DNA from: Isoetes taiwanensis
Lineage: Eukaryota; Streptophyta; Lycopodiopsida; Isoetales; Isoetaceae
Assembly (NCBI GenBank): GCA_021234155.1
Contig: JAJEKV010000063.1
Span: forward strand, 2,355,442 to 2,419,441
DNA: 64,000 nt
Reading direction: 5' to 3'
This document shows positions 35,033 to 45,912 of this stretch, one piece after another. Positions within the stretch are counted from its first letter, which is position 1; each line of letters starts with the position of its first letter. Under the pieces are notes generated by a model, which saw only the letters and a program-made list of their open reading frames with translations, was not told where the DNA came from and did no database searches. The translations under genes were made by a program, and so were the position numbers.

Positions 35033-36256
35033 ATGGCCCGAACCAAACAGACCGCAGAGCGTCGCCCGGCGAAACCACCAGCGCCGGTGGCCGATCATTC
35101 GAAGATGCTTCGAGAGGCTCGCGAAGAGGGGTCGTCTTCGCGCCGGACGAAGAGCAAGACACCTCCGACGATTGATGTCTTCAACCGCCAGTGGAGCAGG
35201 CGAGGCCACATCACCAAACTCCATGGACGACGAGCGCGGGAGGTGTATGAAGAAATAGAGCCGGAGATCCGGCGCCAAGAACAAGCGGGTACCATTCGAC
35301 GCCCCACGCAGATCCTCGAAAGCGGGATGAGCAGTGATGTGTCCGGAGCCGGGAGGTAGCGCGTACCTTAGAAGGTTCATCGAAAGTAAATCTGGCCGTG
35401 AAGAAAAGGGAAGACAAAAAGAGGAAAAAGGAAGGAAGAGGAACAAAAGGCGCAAAGAAAAGAAGAAAGAGAAAGGGAAGTTCGTACGGGCATAAGGAGA
35501 ACAAAGGATTGCCGTAAGGAAGAGGAACCCAAATATTATCATCAAGGAGCGGCAACGTGTGAACCCCCAAACCCCTCCGGCGACTCTTCTGAGGAGGACT
35601 TGACCCCTAATTGCGGTGGAAGCTCTTCCAAGCACCCAGGCGATGAACAGGGAAGCACCGATGCGGCCGGCACACAGCAGCCGGCACGAGCAACCCCGCC
35701 AGGACCAAGTCTTTGAACCCCCCGAAATGTACGGCATGGGATAGAAAAAGCAACCAAGACCTGCCGGGAAGCCCTCGTCACCAAGCCGTGGTGAAGATCT
35801 TCCAAGGAAGATGAGGGAGCCCCGAGGCCTACATGAAGAAATGGGAGGCCTACAACCAATATTATGAAGAAAATAGGGTTAGGGTCATCGAGGGAGGGCG
35901 AATGACGGCAAACCTTAAAGCCGCCACCACCGGAAGCCCAAGGTTCCCAAGCCACCACCAAAGAAGAAAGCTGATAGAAAGGAGGTGGAGAGAAGAGTGC
36001 TAAGGGAGATTAGACACTTCAACAGCGACTACGGTCTCCTAATCCCAGTGCCCCCTTCGCTCGGTTGGTGCGTGAAGTGATCTTGAGCCTCTGAGCGGAC
36101 TTTAGAGTCACGGACGAAGTGCGGCAATGCAAAGGCGGTGAGGCAAAGATAGTACAACATTTTGAAGATTCAACGGCTGCACTATCCACGCCAAGCGAAG
36201 TAACCTTAATGCGACAAGACATGAGTCTTAAGACCGCGATAAGGGAGAGCATATAG
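35033..36256 (+). pseudogene. Y retrotransposon-borne histone H3-like gene, frame broken
   Basis: ATG at 35033 opens MARTKQTAERRPAKPPAPVA. Residues 2-8 are identical to H3 1-7 (ARTKQTA), but the Arg8-Lys9 site is replaced by Glu-Arg. The first frame stops at 35357-35359. Lys/Arg/Glu-rich sequence follows to about 35.5 kb, then PEAYMKKWEAYNQYY at 35.83 kb, the counterpart of [14 protein letters not shown] in Y'. The H3 core starts at about 35.98 kb: RRVLREIRHFNSDYGLLIP, then (shifted) APFARLVREVI. It ends near 36.11-36.25 kb with QHFEDSTAALSTPSEVTLM, RQDMSLKTAIRESI and a stop at 36254. The last part parallels the H3 region GLFEDTN...KRVTIMPKDIQLARRIRGE. Position, insert and order match Y', so both descend from one element gene. 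The core is more diverged than in Y'. As written it cannot make one protein. Confidence 0.85.
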
Positions 36257-36389
36257 AAACTTTTGTTGTAAATAATTAAAATTTTGTAATAGAGAGCAAT
36301 TTTGTGTACCTTGATGACATAAACTTGGGTAATTAGAGCAAATTAATAAGTTCTAGCTTTTATTTCGGTGAAATAGGACATTTGGGGCC

Positions 36390-36680
36390 GAGACATGATG
36401 TCTCCACATTTCGGCGCCTAAATCATAAAAACAAAAGTTAGGATTGAAGCGGGCGCAAAAGGCTTGTGAGACCTCGCCCAGCTTGACCAAAACGACTCCA
36501 AATCGACCAAATAAAGGGTCGATTCTGCCCTAATTTGATGAGCCCATTACCCTTACACCATTAGTTTACCCAAGTTGGACATCTTTGATTGAAATGAGAC
36601 TGATGTCTCACATTTCGCGCTGGTGCAAAAAACAAAAAGTTAGTTTTGAAGGCGGGCATGGCGTGAGACCTCTTACTAAT
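36390..36680. repeat. Direct repeats between H3-like gene and ORF2 (Y)
   Basis: Two diverged copies of about 75-80 bp (roughly 36395-36475 and 36600-36676) share 'gatgtctc.acatttcg.gc', 'aaaa.caaaa.gttag' and 'gcgtgagacctc'-like ends. They sit where Y' has its own, different repeat pair. Confidence 0.6.
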
Positions 36681-36857
36681 TCTTCACCGGGACTTGTCAA
36701 AGTCACCTTCAACCCTCTTGCATAGCATCTTTTAGGTAACCTAGCCTTGCTCAAGCATCTCCTATAGTCCTCAAACTCCTATTTTGACCTCGGATAAGTT
36801 AGAATTACCCAATCCTAGGAAATTTTCAAGTCATCCAAAATTAGGGTTTCCCTTTTT

Positions 36858-36866
36858 CTATAAATA
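36858..36866 (+). promoter_or_regulatory. TATA box upstream of Y ORF2
   Basis: CTATAAATA lies about 110 bp before the ORF2 ATG, at the same relative place as CTATATAAG in Y'. Confidence 0.55.
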
Positions 36867-36975
36867 AACCCGTCACTTCTCGGATAGCACCCTACAAATC
36901 TGCTCCTGTCCTTCTAGCCGATTTCCCAACTCCTGGCTCTTGCAACCGTTTGTTACCCTCTTACGCAATTAATCA

Positions 36976-38303
36976 ATGGCAACTTCTGATTCGAGAGATG
37001 GTGCAGCCCGGCGCTCATCTTCTTGAGGCCGGCGTCGACCAAATCTTCGGATCTTGGGGAAGGAGGTAGGCGTCAAGCAACCTTGACCCCGGCTTATAGT
37101 AGAGTCTTGGCTGAGTTCCAAGCTAGGGTAGAACCAGTAGCTAGTGCAACTCCCCTTGTGTAGGATATTTTGTTCCTAGGCAGGTCCCTGCGAGCGACAT
37201 TAGGCGATGTCCCGGAACATGCCAAATACCTCTCAAACAAAAGCAAAGCGCACACGAGCCAATGGTCCTAATCATCCATCGGGGACCAAGTACTTCTCTT
37301 TCAACACTGCCACGGCAATCTTTCTCACCCAATCGCCGAGAACATTGTGGAAACCTCCATTCCCCATGGGCGTGGATCCATTAGCCGTGCTTGAGAACAA
37401 GCGGCTCCTCACCGCGATATGAGCAGGGCAGGAAGGGAAGGAAGAAGACTTCGGATGAGCGAGGAATGCGAGGAGGAGGAAGGCGATGTCGAGCTTCGAC
37501 CCAGCCGAAGGCGGCGACAAGCGAGCGAGAGTGGCAAGACTTGAAAGAAAGCCGTGGACTCTCCGAGTCAGCGCCACCCCTCCGGGTTAGGCATCACAAG
37601 CCTAGCTCCCATTATCGTCGAAGGTGAGGAGTTTACGCTCCTAGCGACATTCAAAACCTCGGTCGCGGGGGAAAGGGAGTGCCGACTGAAGAGTTGCTGC
37701 ACCAACTCAGAAGAACGGACTTGGGCGACTTCATCGTCAGGAGAGTCCCATTCCCCTCAAGTAAGGGAAGCCCGACACTTACGGGAGGTTTACCTCAGAC
37801 ATCCAAGCCCTCTGACAACATCAGGCTGATTATGGAGGCGGACAAGGCCGAGAACAAGCTACCAAGCCGGAGGAAGAGTTCCTTGCTCTCCGGGAGCAGA
37901 TGGGGATCCGCTATCACGACCTCAAACATCCTAGCGGCAAGCTCGTCCATGCACCTCCCGGGATAGGGCAGCCCGATTCGACCTCGGGAGGGCTTCACCA
38001 GCGATCGAGAGACTACGAGGGGAGCTCACCACGGTGGAGGTTGATGATTTGAGGCGGAACCGCAGCTGGATGCAGAGTGGCCGAGGGGCCCGATCTATAG
38101 CAATAGTCACTACGCTATTACACGCCATTCTTGATGGATGGAAGAATAAGCGGTTATCCACCTTAAATTCACCCCAGGGCGAGGAAGGAGTATCGTTGCT
38201 GATTGCACTCGGGATTCGGCCCGGCATGCACGGCTACCCCTTAACACCGAAGTATGCAATCACGGTGAAAAAAGCGGTAGCACTTTCGGCGTCTTCGACT
38301 TAG
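36976..38303 (+). pseudogene. Y accessory ORF2 remnant, unknown function
   Basis: Start MATSDSRDGAARRSS at 36976. Frame-hopping similarity to Y' ORF2 runs through TKYFSFNTATAIFLTQSPR, GITSLAPIIVEGEEF (Y': GITTPSSIVIEGEEY), TEELLHQLRRTDLGDFI (Y': IDELLGLIAKEQHSDFI) and NSPQGEEGVSLLIA (Y': FSPRGEEAVALLIA). These segments keep the same order, so the gene is shared, although about six frame changes break it. No known domain. Confidence 0.72.
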
Positions 38304-38639
38304 CCATACCTTCTGACGGCGGGCAAGGCCCTGTCGGTGGCGGCTTATACCTCCCATGAGAATAGAAGATTTGGCAAGGGCATTACAAGGTGGATCTCCG
38401 GCCAATGTCCTTAGGAACTTGGGCCATTCGGTGGGAACGGCCCAAGTGAAAAAGTTCTGGAGGATAATCCATCTTCAGGCATCAACGAAATGATTAGCGA
38501 TGGTTGCAAGTTCTTGTATTAGTGTAATATAAAATATAAATATAACATTCTCTTGCACTATAAATGTTTTGTTGATATATTTTGTGTCCCCTCAACCATG
38601 CCAACAAACATAAATAATGCAAGAAAGCAAGGAAAACTA

Positions 38640-39930
38640 ACCATGTAGATATGAACCACTTGTGTATGCGGCTAGAGGCCTAAAAAAGCGGGGAGAACGA
38701 CAAGCTGCGGGGAACTTACTGAGGAGCCCGCCCATGGTGCACGCCCGTGAAGGAACACAGCTTGAAGAATTTGGACAAATGACCCCGGAAGAAGAAATAT
38801 AAAAATGAGGGCCGGACCTCGAGCGAGATAAAGGCCTTGCTAGCCGCTGGCGGCGAGGCTTGAGGTTGGTGGAGTAGCGCTCAAGCTGCCCGCAAGCATC
38901 AGCTCGGGAGAAACGGTAGAGACAAGAAGAGGAGCAAGAGAGGAGGTCCCCGGCTTCCGGACTCCTCCCGCTCAAGCTCAATTCAGACTCCAGGTCGAGG
39001 AAGAAGAAGAAGCGAGAACCAAGTCCAAAGCGGGCGAAAGGCGGAGGAACCACCGAGGGACAAAAAGGGACACAAGAACCTCGACTACGGAAGAAAGTAG
39101 ACTCGTGCATTGGGAAATGTTTGGAAGGCCAGGAAGCTTCGAGCAATTCTCGAAGCGAGACGGGTCGGTGGCATGGAGGCGAGGCTTGGCTTGACTAGAT
39201 GGCCAATCTGGCAATGCCTATGGTATGAAGGATAAGGATAAAGGCGGGGGTGGCAACAAAATAACCCAAGGAGCAAAGACGCGCATTTGGTGGAAGGGCT
39301 ATGCCAAGGCTCATGGCTTAAGCGAGGGATGCTTGCAGGTTCAAGAAGTTTGCTAAAAGCCTTCAAAGCGCCATTACGTTCCAAGAGAGCACAAGTCCGG
39401 TATGATCTGTGATTCTCCGAGGTTGCGGCAAGGCAACAAGTCAAGTCTAAATAATACGGAGGAATTTATGAGGCTAAAGGGTTTGTATGTGCCAAAGTTA
39501 GGTGAGAAGCATGCGATTGAAAGCTACATTGAAGGTCCGAATGAGGAGATCCATAAGCTTGTAAGGGCAATAAACCCTAGAAACGATTATGGGGCGAGTC
39601 CAAGGCAATAAGCTTGCAAGGGAGGACCTCGGAATAAATGGCGAGGCAACAAGATATTACCAAGATAAAGGCAAGGCAGCGGCAGTTTAGCCCAAGGACA
39701 GCCAGCCCGGGACCAGCTAGAGCCCCATATAGTGGCAATCAAGGGAAGCAGCGGGGAGAAAAGCGGTGTCTTTCAAAGACAAAACGAGAAGGGTCAAACT
39801 ACTCCAAAGCGGTCACGATCCTTTCTCGCGAGCCATGCCAAGGAAAAGAGACAGGAGTGCATAAAAAGCGGTATGCGCCAGGTGTTTCAGGCGGAGCCAT
39901 AGGACGCGAAACTGTCCATATGTCATGAGT
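38640..39930 (+). pseudogene. Y gag remnant
   Basis: A basic, Arg/Glu-rich N-terminal part is followed by capsid-like sequence at 39.45-39.61 kb (EFMRLKGLYVPKL, IESYIEGPNEEIHKLVRAIN, typical of gypsy gag). Zinc-knuckle remnants lie at 39.83-39.93 kb (YAPGVSGGAIGRETVHMS, parent form C.RCGAIGHETVHM). It supplies the particle and RNA-binding protein. Frameshifts every 100-200 bp. The 38304-38640 interval before it has no coding signal. Confidence 0.68.
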
Positions 39931-40425
39931 CTGGCCTTCGCGAAGTTGGGAGATTGGGACACTCTGTCCCGGCGGCGGCGAGGAGGCCCGACTACATTGG
40001 GGGTGAGTGTCATATTTTTGCCGCAATAGATCTGGAGCAAGCGAAAGCCGATATAAAGTAATTTCCACGATTAGGAAAGGCCAAGGCCAAGTCATTTATA
40101 GTCCCGATAGATTAGGAAGTAGCCATAACTTTGCATCTCCCGAATGGTTCAAATGTTGAAGTTGAAACCATTAAAGTCAAAGCCAAGGCCCGTTGTCTTA
40201 GCAAGTGGAGCGATGAAAGGACGGCGGGTAAAAAGAATCAACTTTGACATCGACTTGCGGGGATTAAGATCCGGATAGGGGCCCAAGTAATGGGCATTGG
40301 CAAGTACGACTTGATAATAGGTATGGAGTACCTTGGACCAGCGAGGGGGCCATTATTGATTGTGGAAAAGCGGAAGGTGACCTTCCCAACACCCGGCGGC
40401 AAGATCATTGAGATAGATAACAGGT
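39931..40425 (+). pseudogene. Y aspartic protease region remnant
   Basis: Stretches such as LPNGSNVEVETIKVKAKAR and MGIGKYDLIIGMEYLG correspond to the second half of the gypsy protease and the ILGMDWL-type motif. The catalytic D(S/T)G is not clear in the broken frame near 40.1 kb. Confidence 0.6.
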
Positions 40426-40466
40426 AAAGAAGTTGTTCCCATCATGCGGTGCATGTCTTCTAAACA

Positions 40467-41340
40467 TTGTTCAAGTGCATCAAGAGTGAGCAAGTAGCAT
40501 ACATCTTCAAGCTTGAGATTAGCGAGGGAATTGGAAGGAAGCAAAGAAGACAAGATGCTTTCGACAAGTTGCCGAAGCAAATAGCTAAGTTGATCATGGA
40601 GTTCCACGATCTCTTTCGAGATGAGATCAAGCGGCTCCCTCCTTATAGAGAGGAGTCGCGAGATAGCACTTTCGAGCAGGGAACAAAGCCTACAAGCAAG
40701 GCTCCATATAGAATGACAACGCGGGAGTTGTCGGGGCTGAAGAAGCGGTGCGGGAGCTGCTTTCGACCTAGGTTTCATTAGACCTAGTGTCTACCGCCGT
40801 TTGGAGGCGCCCATTCTGTTTGTCAAGAAGAAGGATGGATCTTTGAGGATGTGCATAGACTACGAGCCGGTTGAATAAGCACACCATTAAGAACAAGTAT
40901 CGCTTCCAAGATCGGGCGACTTGATGGATCAACTTCAAGGAGCAAAGATCTTCTCAAAATCGACTTAAGGTCGGGTTATCATCGATCTGGATAAAGGAGG
41001 AGGATATCCACAAGACCGCCTTCGGACGCCTTGTATGGGCATTATGAGTTCCGCGGTGATGCCTTTTCGACTTATCAAATGCCCCCGGGCGTTCATGAGG
41101 CTCATGAACGATATCTTGAGGAGTTCACGGACACCTTTGTGATTGTTTTCTTTGATGACATTTTGGTGTATAGCAGATCCCTTGAAGAACACGTGCAACA
41201 CTTGAGAAGGGTGCTAGAGAAGTTGAAGAGGCACCGGTTATGCCAAGTTGTCGAAGTGCCACCAAATGAGAAGGTGGAATACCTTGGTCATGTGATCTCG
41301 GCGAAGGCATCTCGGCGGACCCGCCAAGATTGAAGCAAAG
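40467..41340 (+). pseudogene. Y reverse transcriptase
   Basis: LPPYREESRDSTFEQGTKP, then [28 protein letters not shown], and an active-site frame at 41.12-41.30 kb reading VIVFFDDILVYSRSLEEH and VEYLGHVISAK. FDD carries the catalytic Asp pair. It copies element RNA to DNA in the particle. At least four frame changes. Segments that keep CAG/CTG read open, whereas the broken ones are poor in them. Confidence 0.78.
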
Positions 41341-42100
41341 AAATTCAATTGGGGGCGGCCACCAAGAATGTGCACAAGATCGAAGTTTTCTCGGTCTAGC
41401 GAGGGTACTGAGGAAGTTCGTGAAGAACTTTGCTAAGATAGCAGCCCCGATTAACGCACCCCTACGAGGGCGAGAAGGTGAAAGACTGGGTAGAGCATTG
41501 GCACAAAGAAAGCCCAAAAGGGGTTTGAATTGTTGAAAGAAGCTCGGCGGCGGCCCACTGCCTTGACCTTGCGGACCGGAGAAGGATAAGCTTGTAGCAA
41601 CGGATCACGAGTAAGATAGCTACTGAGTGCGGTGCTTATGCAAGAAGAGCGTGTGGTAGCGTATGATTCGAGAAAAGATGAGCGAGCCCGAGACGCTACC
41701 CAACGCACGATCAAGAATTGCTTGCGGTTAAGTATGCGTTAAGAATATGGAGGCACTACCTCTTGGGAAGGAAGTTCCAATTGGATCACCACCATGAGCC
41801 TCCAATATGTATTCACGCAACCACACCTCAATGCGAGGCGTGAGGAGATGGATGGAGTTCCTCGAAGAATATGACTTTGATATAGTCTACAAGTCCGGGG
41901 AAGCTCAATGTGGTAGCAGATCGCTTTCAAGGCATCCCCGACAACTAGAGTGCATTGCAGCGCAATTTCGACGCTCTCGGCAAATGACTTTGGCAAGAAG
42001 ATTGAAGAGTCCTTGCCAACGGATGTGGGATTTCGGGAAGTATGGGCAAGCCTCTCTAAGGAGGCTAGAGCAGATAAAAGAGCGGGGAGGCCTTCAAGCA
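41341..42100 (+). pseudogene. Y RT connection and RNase H remnant
   Basis: The connection domain near 41.38-41.47 kb (VLRKFVKNFAKIAAPINAPL) is followed by RNase H traces at 41.58-41.75 kb and the tail RRWMEFLEEYDFDIVYKSG at 41.85-41.90 kb. The RNase H-integrase linker KKIEESLPTDVGFREVW follows. It removes RNA from the hybrid. Frame-broken. Confidence 0.68.
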
Positions 42101-43274
42101 TTATAAGAAGGAAGGCAACCTGTTATACCATAAGAACAAGTTGTGCGTGCCAATCATCGGTGTAAGGAAGTTGATCCTCCATGACCGCGCTGCAGCCCAA
42201 TAGGCTGGCCATCGCGGGATTCATGAAAACATATTTCAAAGTCTTGCGCGGCCTATTATTGGCGAGGAATGAAGAAGCAAATAGCTTCGCTACATCAAGG
42301 AATGTCACCTATGCCGCGGGACGAAGGCGGGCAATTCGAATTCGGGGGCATTAGAGCCATTAGCGGTGCCAAACGCTAAGTGGGAGGTCATCAGCATGGA
42401 TTTCATCACAGGACTCCCAAGAACAGCGAGAGGCAAGGATGCCTTGATGGTAGTGGTCGACAAGTTGTCAAAGATGGCACATTTTGTGCCTTGCAGGACC
42501 ACGATCTGACTATGGATCTGACAAAGCTCTTCACCAAAGAGATCTTCAGGCTTCATGGCATGCCAAGGGAGATTATCTCCGACAGGGATCCGAAGTTCAT
42601 GAGTGCCTTTTGGCAAGACCTCTTTGCGACGATTCAGACCAAGCTATCCATGAGCACGGCGTATCATCCTCAGACGGATGGCCAGACGGAGCGGACCAAC
42701 AGGATCTTAGAAGACATGCTAAGAAACTATATGCGGAATAAGCAAAGTATGTGGGAAGAATTTATTCACTTGGTGGAGTTGCATACAATAGCACCAAGCG
42801 GAATCGTCCCAAATGTAGCCATTTATGATCAATTATGGCTATCGATGCCTAACTCGGACACTTGGCACAACCAGGTGTCAAAAGTAGAAGTTTCGCGGCC
42901 GGATGTTGGCCGATATCACGGCGGCTTCGTGGAAGAGGTTCGAGGGTATCACGCTAGCGACAAGAAGTCGACAAAAAGAGCATCGCCGATAAGCATCGAG
43001 CGGTAAGAGAGTTCAAAGTTGGAGATGATGTTTGGCTCAAGATCAAGGTGAAGCCGGTGGCTTCGAGGATTGGGAATTGCAAGAAGCTTGCTCCAAGGTG
43101 GGCTGGACCTTTCAGAATAGTCGAGAGAGTAGGTAATCAATCCTACAAGTTGGATTTGCCAGCACACCTAAAGATTCATAAGGTCTTCCACGTGAGTTTG
43201 TTGAAGAAGCATACTCCAAACCCGCATTTAAGTCTTGGACACTCCAACGTTGTTGGAAATGGCGGAGGAGCAAT
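42101..43274 (+). pseudogene. Y integrase (zinc-binding and DDE core), partly open
   Basis: The zinc-binding part at 42.16-42.30 kb is broken. The core is clear in the open frame 42380-43006: KDALMVVVDKLSKMAHFVPC, IISDRDPKFMSAFWQDL and AYHPQTDGQTERTNRILEDM, giving the second Asp and the Glu of the DDE triad. The first Asp lies in MDFITGLPRTARG. The C-terminal SH3-like part is at 43.0-43.2 kb (FKVGDDVWLKIKV, KLAPRWAGPFRIVERVG, KIHKVFHVSLLKKH). It integrates element cDNA and is fused to the chromodomain that follows. Confidence 0.82.
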
Positions 43275-43496
43275 TTGGAAATAGTTCCAGAAATGATTCT
43301 TGATAAAGCCTTCAAGAAGACAAGAAGGTCGGAATTCCTCCAATACTTGGTCAAGTGGAAACACTTGCCAGTGGAAGACGCGACGTGGGTACTTAAGAAG
43401 GATTTAGTAAAGCAGTACCCACAGTTTATGGAGCAATGGGACGGCAAGGTCATCTCCGAAGAAATCGGCTCAGGCATGTCGATTTGTGTAGGTTAA
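43275..43496 (+). CDS. Y integrase C-terminal chromodomain
   Basis: An open segment reading PEMILDKAFKKTRRSEFLQY, then LVKWKHLPVEDATWVLKKDL and VKQYPQFMEQW, with a stop at 43494-43496. The layout ILD..., YLVKWK.LP.EDATW, DL...YP.F is the classic chromovirus chromodomain. The third aromatic-cage position sits within VEDATWV. In studied families this domain directs integration to H3K9-methylated chromatin. That is relevant because the same element encodes an H3-like protein. Confidence 0.88.
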   Translation: MEIVPEMILDKAFKKTRRSEFLQYLVKWKHLPVEDATWVLKKDLVKQYPQFMEQWDGKVISEEIGSGMSICVG

Positions 43497-44365
43497 TTCT
43501 TGTATAGATTAATCTCCACGCATGCAACCTATGCTTGGTATGGGTCGCATGCGTTGTTCTGGCGATGATGAGACCACTACGGTGATCTCTAGGGCGTGGT
43601 GTAATGTCAATGTAGGCATGACCGCGTTTCCGATTGGGCGAGTGGAAGGTAGATTAGAAAGTCTACTTCTGTCCCACGGAAGGAGACGACCTCGAGAGAA
43701 AAGAGGTCATTAAGGAATGCATTGATAGGGAAAGCACCTTTAGCCCCATATATGCTTTGATAGGAGGAATCCATCCTTCACGCCCCCCACGCGAGAAGGA
43801 TATCCTCCACGGGGCAACTAGAGGTGTAGGCATGAGCGGCATATAGGCATATAAGCCGTCTCCACGGCCATTATGGAAGATTCATCCTCTTCCCTCTGGC
43901 AGGAGATTAGCCATGCATTCATGTAGATAGGTGGGGTGGTCACCATATAACCAAAATTTATTAAATAATTAAAACGGTACTAACGTAGTGTCGACCTGCA
44001 GGCCAGTAGAGCGCTCCGGAGAGCAAGGAGGTCGAGCTACGAAGACTTGCAACACAAGTTTTGTTGGAATGTGTTGCAAGGAATGAAGAGTACCTCGGAC
44101 AATAATTATAGATATGAAATGTTGAAATTTTGTCTAAACTTAAGATAGTGAATACCTTGTTTAATGATGTTGTGAATTGATAAGTATTCCATAGTATAAT
44201 GACGTAATAATGTTCTAAAAATATTGCTTTAGGGTAATCTTGGTAAATGTATAAGTATTATATTGTAGGCATCACGTTGATTGCGGGTTCTGCGAGGTTA
44301 GGAAGATCCCAAGGTGGGGAGACCCGCGATCTTTGCGAGACGGCATCATTTCAAGGTGGGGAGAA
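43497..44365 (+). other. Y 3' untranslated spacer and polypurine tract
   Basis: About 0.87 kb without a convincing ORF. It ends in the purine tract AAGGTGGGGAGAA (44353-44365) directly before the 3' LTR. A near copy of that tract, CAAGGTGGGGAGACC, lies about 45 bp upstream. Confidence 0.65.
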
Positions 44366-45912
44366 TGTGGCGTTCCGGCCACATTATACGGTCCCCAGAT
44401 CGTATCTTGTCTTTGCCAAATCATACCACCCCGCCCTCCGACCGAAGCGGTGTGCCAAGCGGATAGCGAGGTAAGTAGCCCTAGGGGCAACTTGCTAGGA
44501 GTGTTCATATATTATTAATGTGCACATGTGCACATTAATGAGAACACACCTTTCCATGTTGGCATATTTTGCCACCTAGCCATTAAAGGCAAGTGGGGCC
44601 TTTCCAATTATCCCACATGCCAAATTGGGTAATGGAAACCCCAGCCTAAACCCCATGTCTATTTAGGGTAGGAAAACCCTAGCTTGCTAGTTTTTAGATC
44701 CTTAGGGTTTTAGAGCTGGGTTTTGGCTGCCCTAGGAGCCAAAACCGCCTCCCGAACGGCGCTGCCGGTGCACCATCGGTTCCCACAATTAAAACCATTT
44801 CGGATGGTTGAACTTCAGTCGGGAGGAGCCACTCAAGGATCGGTATTTGGTCAATTTAATAGCTTAAACCGGGTCTTCTAGTCATAGAATCGGTAGGTTT
44901 AGACTATTAAATTGCCCATAGTAGCTATCTAGATCTTAGATCTCGGACACTAACTAAAGAACCTAACTCTATGATTAGATCTAGTTCTTTTAGTTCTCAA
45001 CATGTATTTGGATGATGTCTCTCTGTGAACTCCTTGTATTGGGAAGGGGGTAGAGGCCCTAAAGCTTGTAGTTGATGCTCCTAGAGTAGCCTCTCTAGCA
45101 CTGCTTGTAGATGCGGCACGTGCCTGAGAGCCCCACAGTTTGTAGGTGGAGGGGCGGGCCCGGCTTATAAGGAGGCTCGTGTTAGACTCTTGAGCGATCC
45201 CTATGGTGTGTTAGTACTGCCGGGGGGATCATTGTGACTAGGTCTAATGGCTTGCCACCGTGTGGGCAAGGCATGGGCTCATTGCTGTGAGGTGGTGAAT
45301 ATGACCTTCCATTGAGTTCAAGTCGAATACGGGCGGTGGCCCTCTAGTCACCTTGAGTCGACATGTAGATCCTGAGGGAGAGATCCCTACACGCCCCATC
45401 GAACCGGGGAGATGCAACCCGAGGATATAGCCCCTTGGCTATGCATCCGTGAGGGCTGGTCCAGTCCCAACACTTTTTCACCTACTACGCAAAGTGTGCA
45501 CGGGGAGGGGCGGATGGAGTGGACAACCCTATGCCATGTTCTTATGCCAGCCAAATCCATTGCCATGAATTACATGCGCAATGAACTCACGAGACCCAAG
45601 CCATCACCACCCTTGAGTCCGAGCCTTGGGTAGGATTCCCCATGTGATGTGCTGACCACTTGTCTATGCAGATATGTTGATATACCACCCCCCCTCGGGG
45701 TGGATGGAGGATGTTGGTACCGACATGTATGTTTACGCTTCCAGCAGCTAGGTAGGCCACGAGGGAGGCGGGGTAGAATGACACCTCCACTCTCCCCCAC
45801 CTCGTTACGGTGCGATGATATGTGGAGGGCCCCAGATCGGCATGGAGCTGGTGTGGGGAAGAACTCTGTTTGTATACGGTGAGGGCACCGTATCACAGTA
45901 GGGGACGTCCAC
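44366..45912 (+). repeat. Y 3' LTR
   Basis: Starts TGTGGCGTTCCGGCC and ends GGGGACGTCCAC at the X2 junction. It aligns with 32817-34377 over its full length. Its last bases are altered relative to GACGTCACA. The hairpin GTATACGGTG...CACCGTAT survives near the end. Confidence 0.9.

Larger units (their letters stand above)
32817..45912 (+). mobile_element. Y: complete chromovirus retrotransposon with histone H3-like gene
   Basis: Plus-strand element of 13.1 kb nested in the X2 integrase gene: 5' LTR 32817-34377, iMet PBS 34379-34390, H3-like gene 35033-36256, ORF2 36976-38303, gag 38.64-39.93, protease, RT, RNase H, integrase with chromodomain to 43496, PPT, 3' LTR 44366-45912. Flanks GTTTG and GGTTG suggest a degenerate 5-bp TSD. 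The pol domains are clear, but frames are interrupted. A chromodomain after integrase is the defining trait of chromoviruses. The extra 5' genes make the element about twice the length usual for this group. Confidence 0.93.

Noticed and set aside
35009-35737. A 242-codon minus-strand ORF opposite the Y H3-like gene
   Set aside because: Antisense shadow: the H3 tail and core are on the plus strand and in element sense orientation.
44247-44518. Plus-strand ORFs of 61-75 codons at the start of the Y 3' LTR
   Set aside because: They span the polypurine tract and LTR boundary and have no counterpart in the 5' LTR context.
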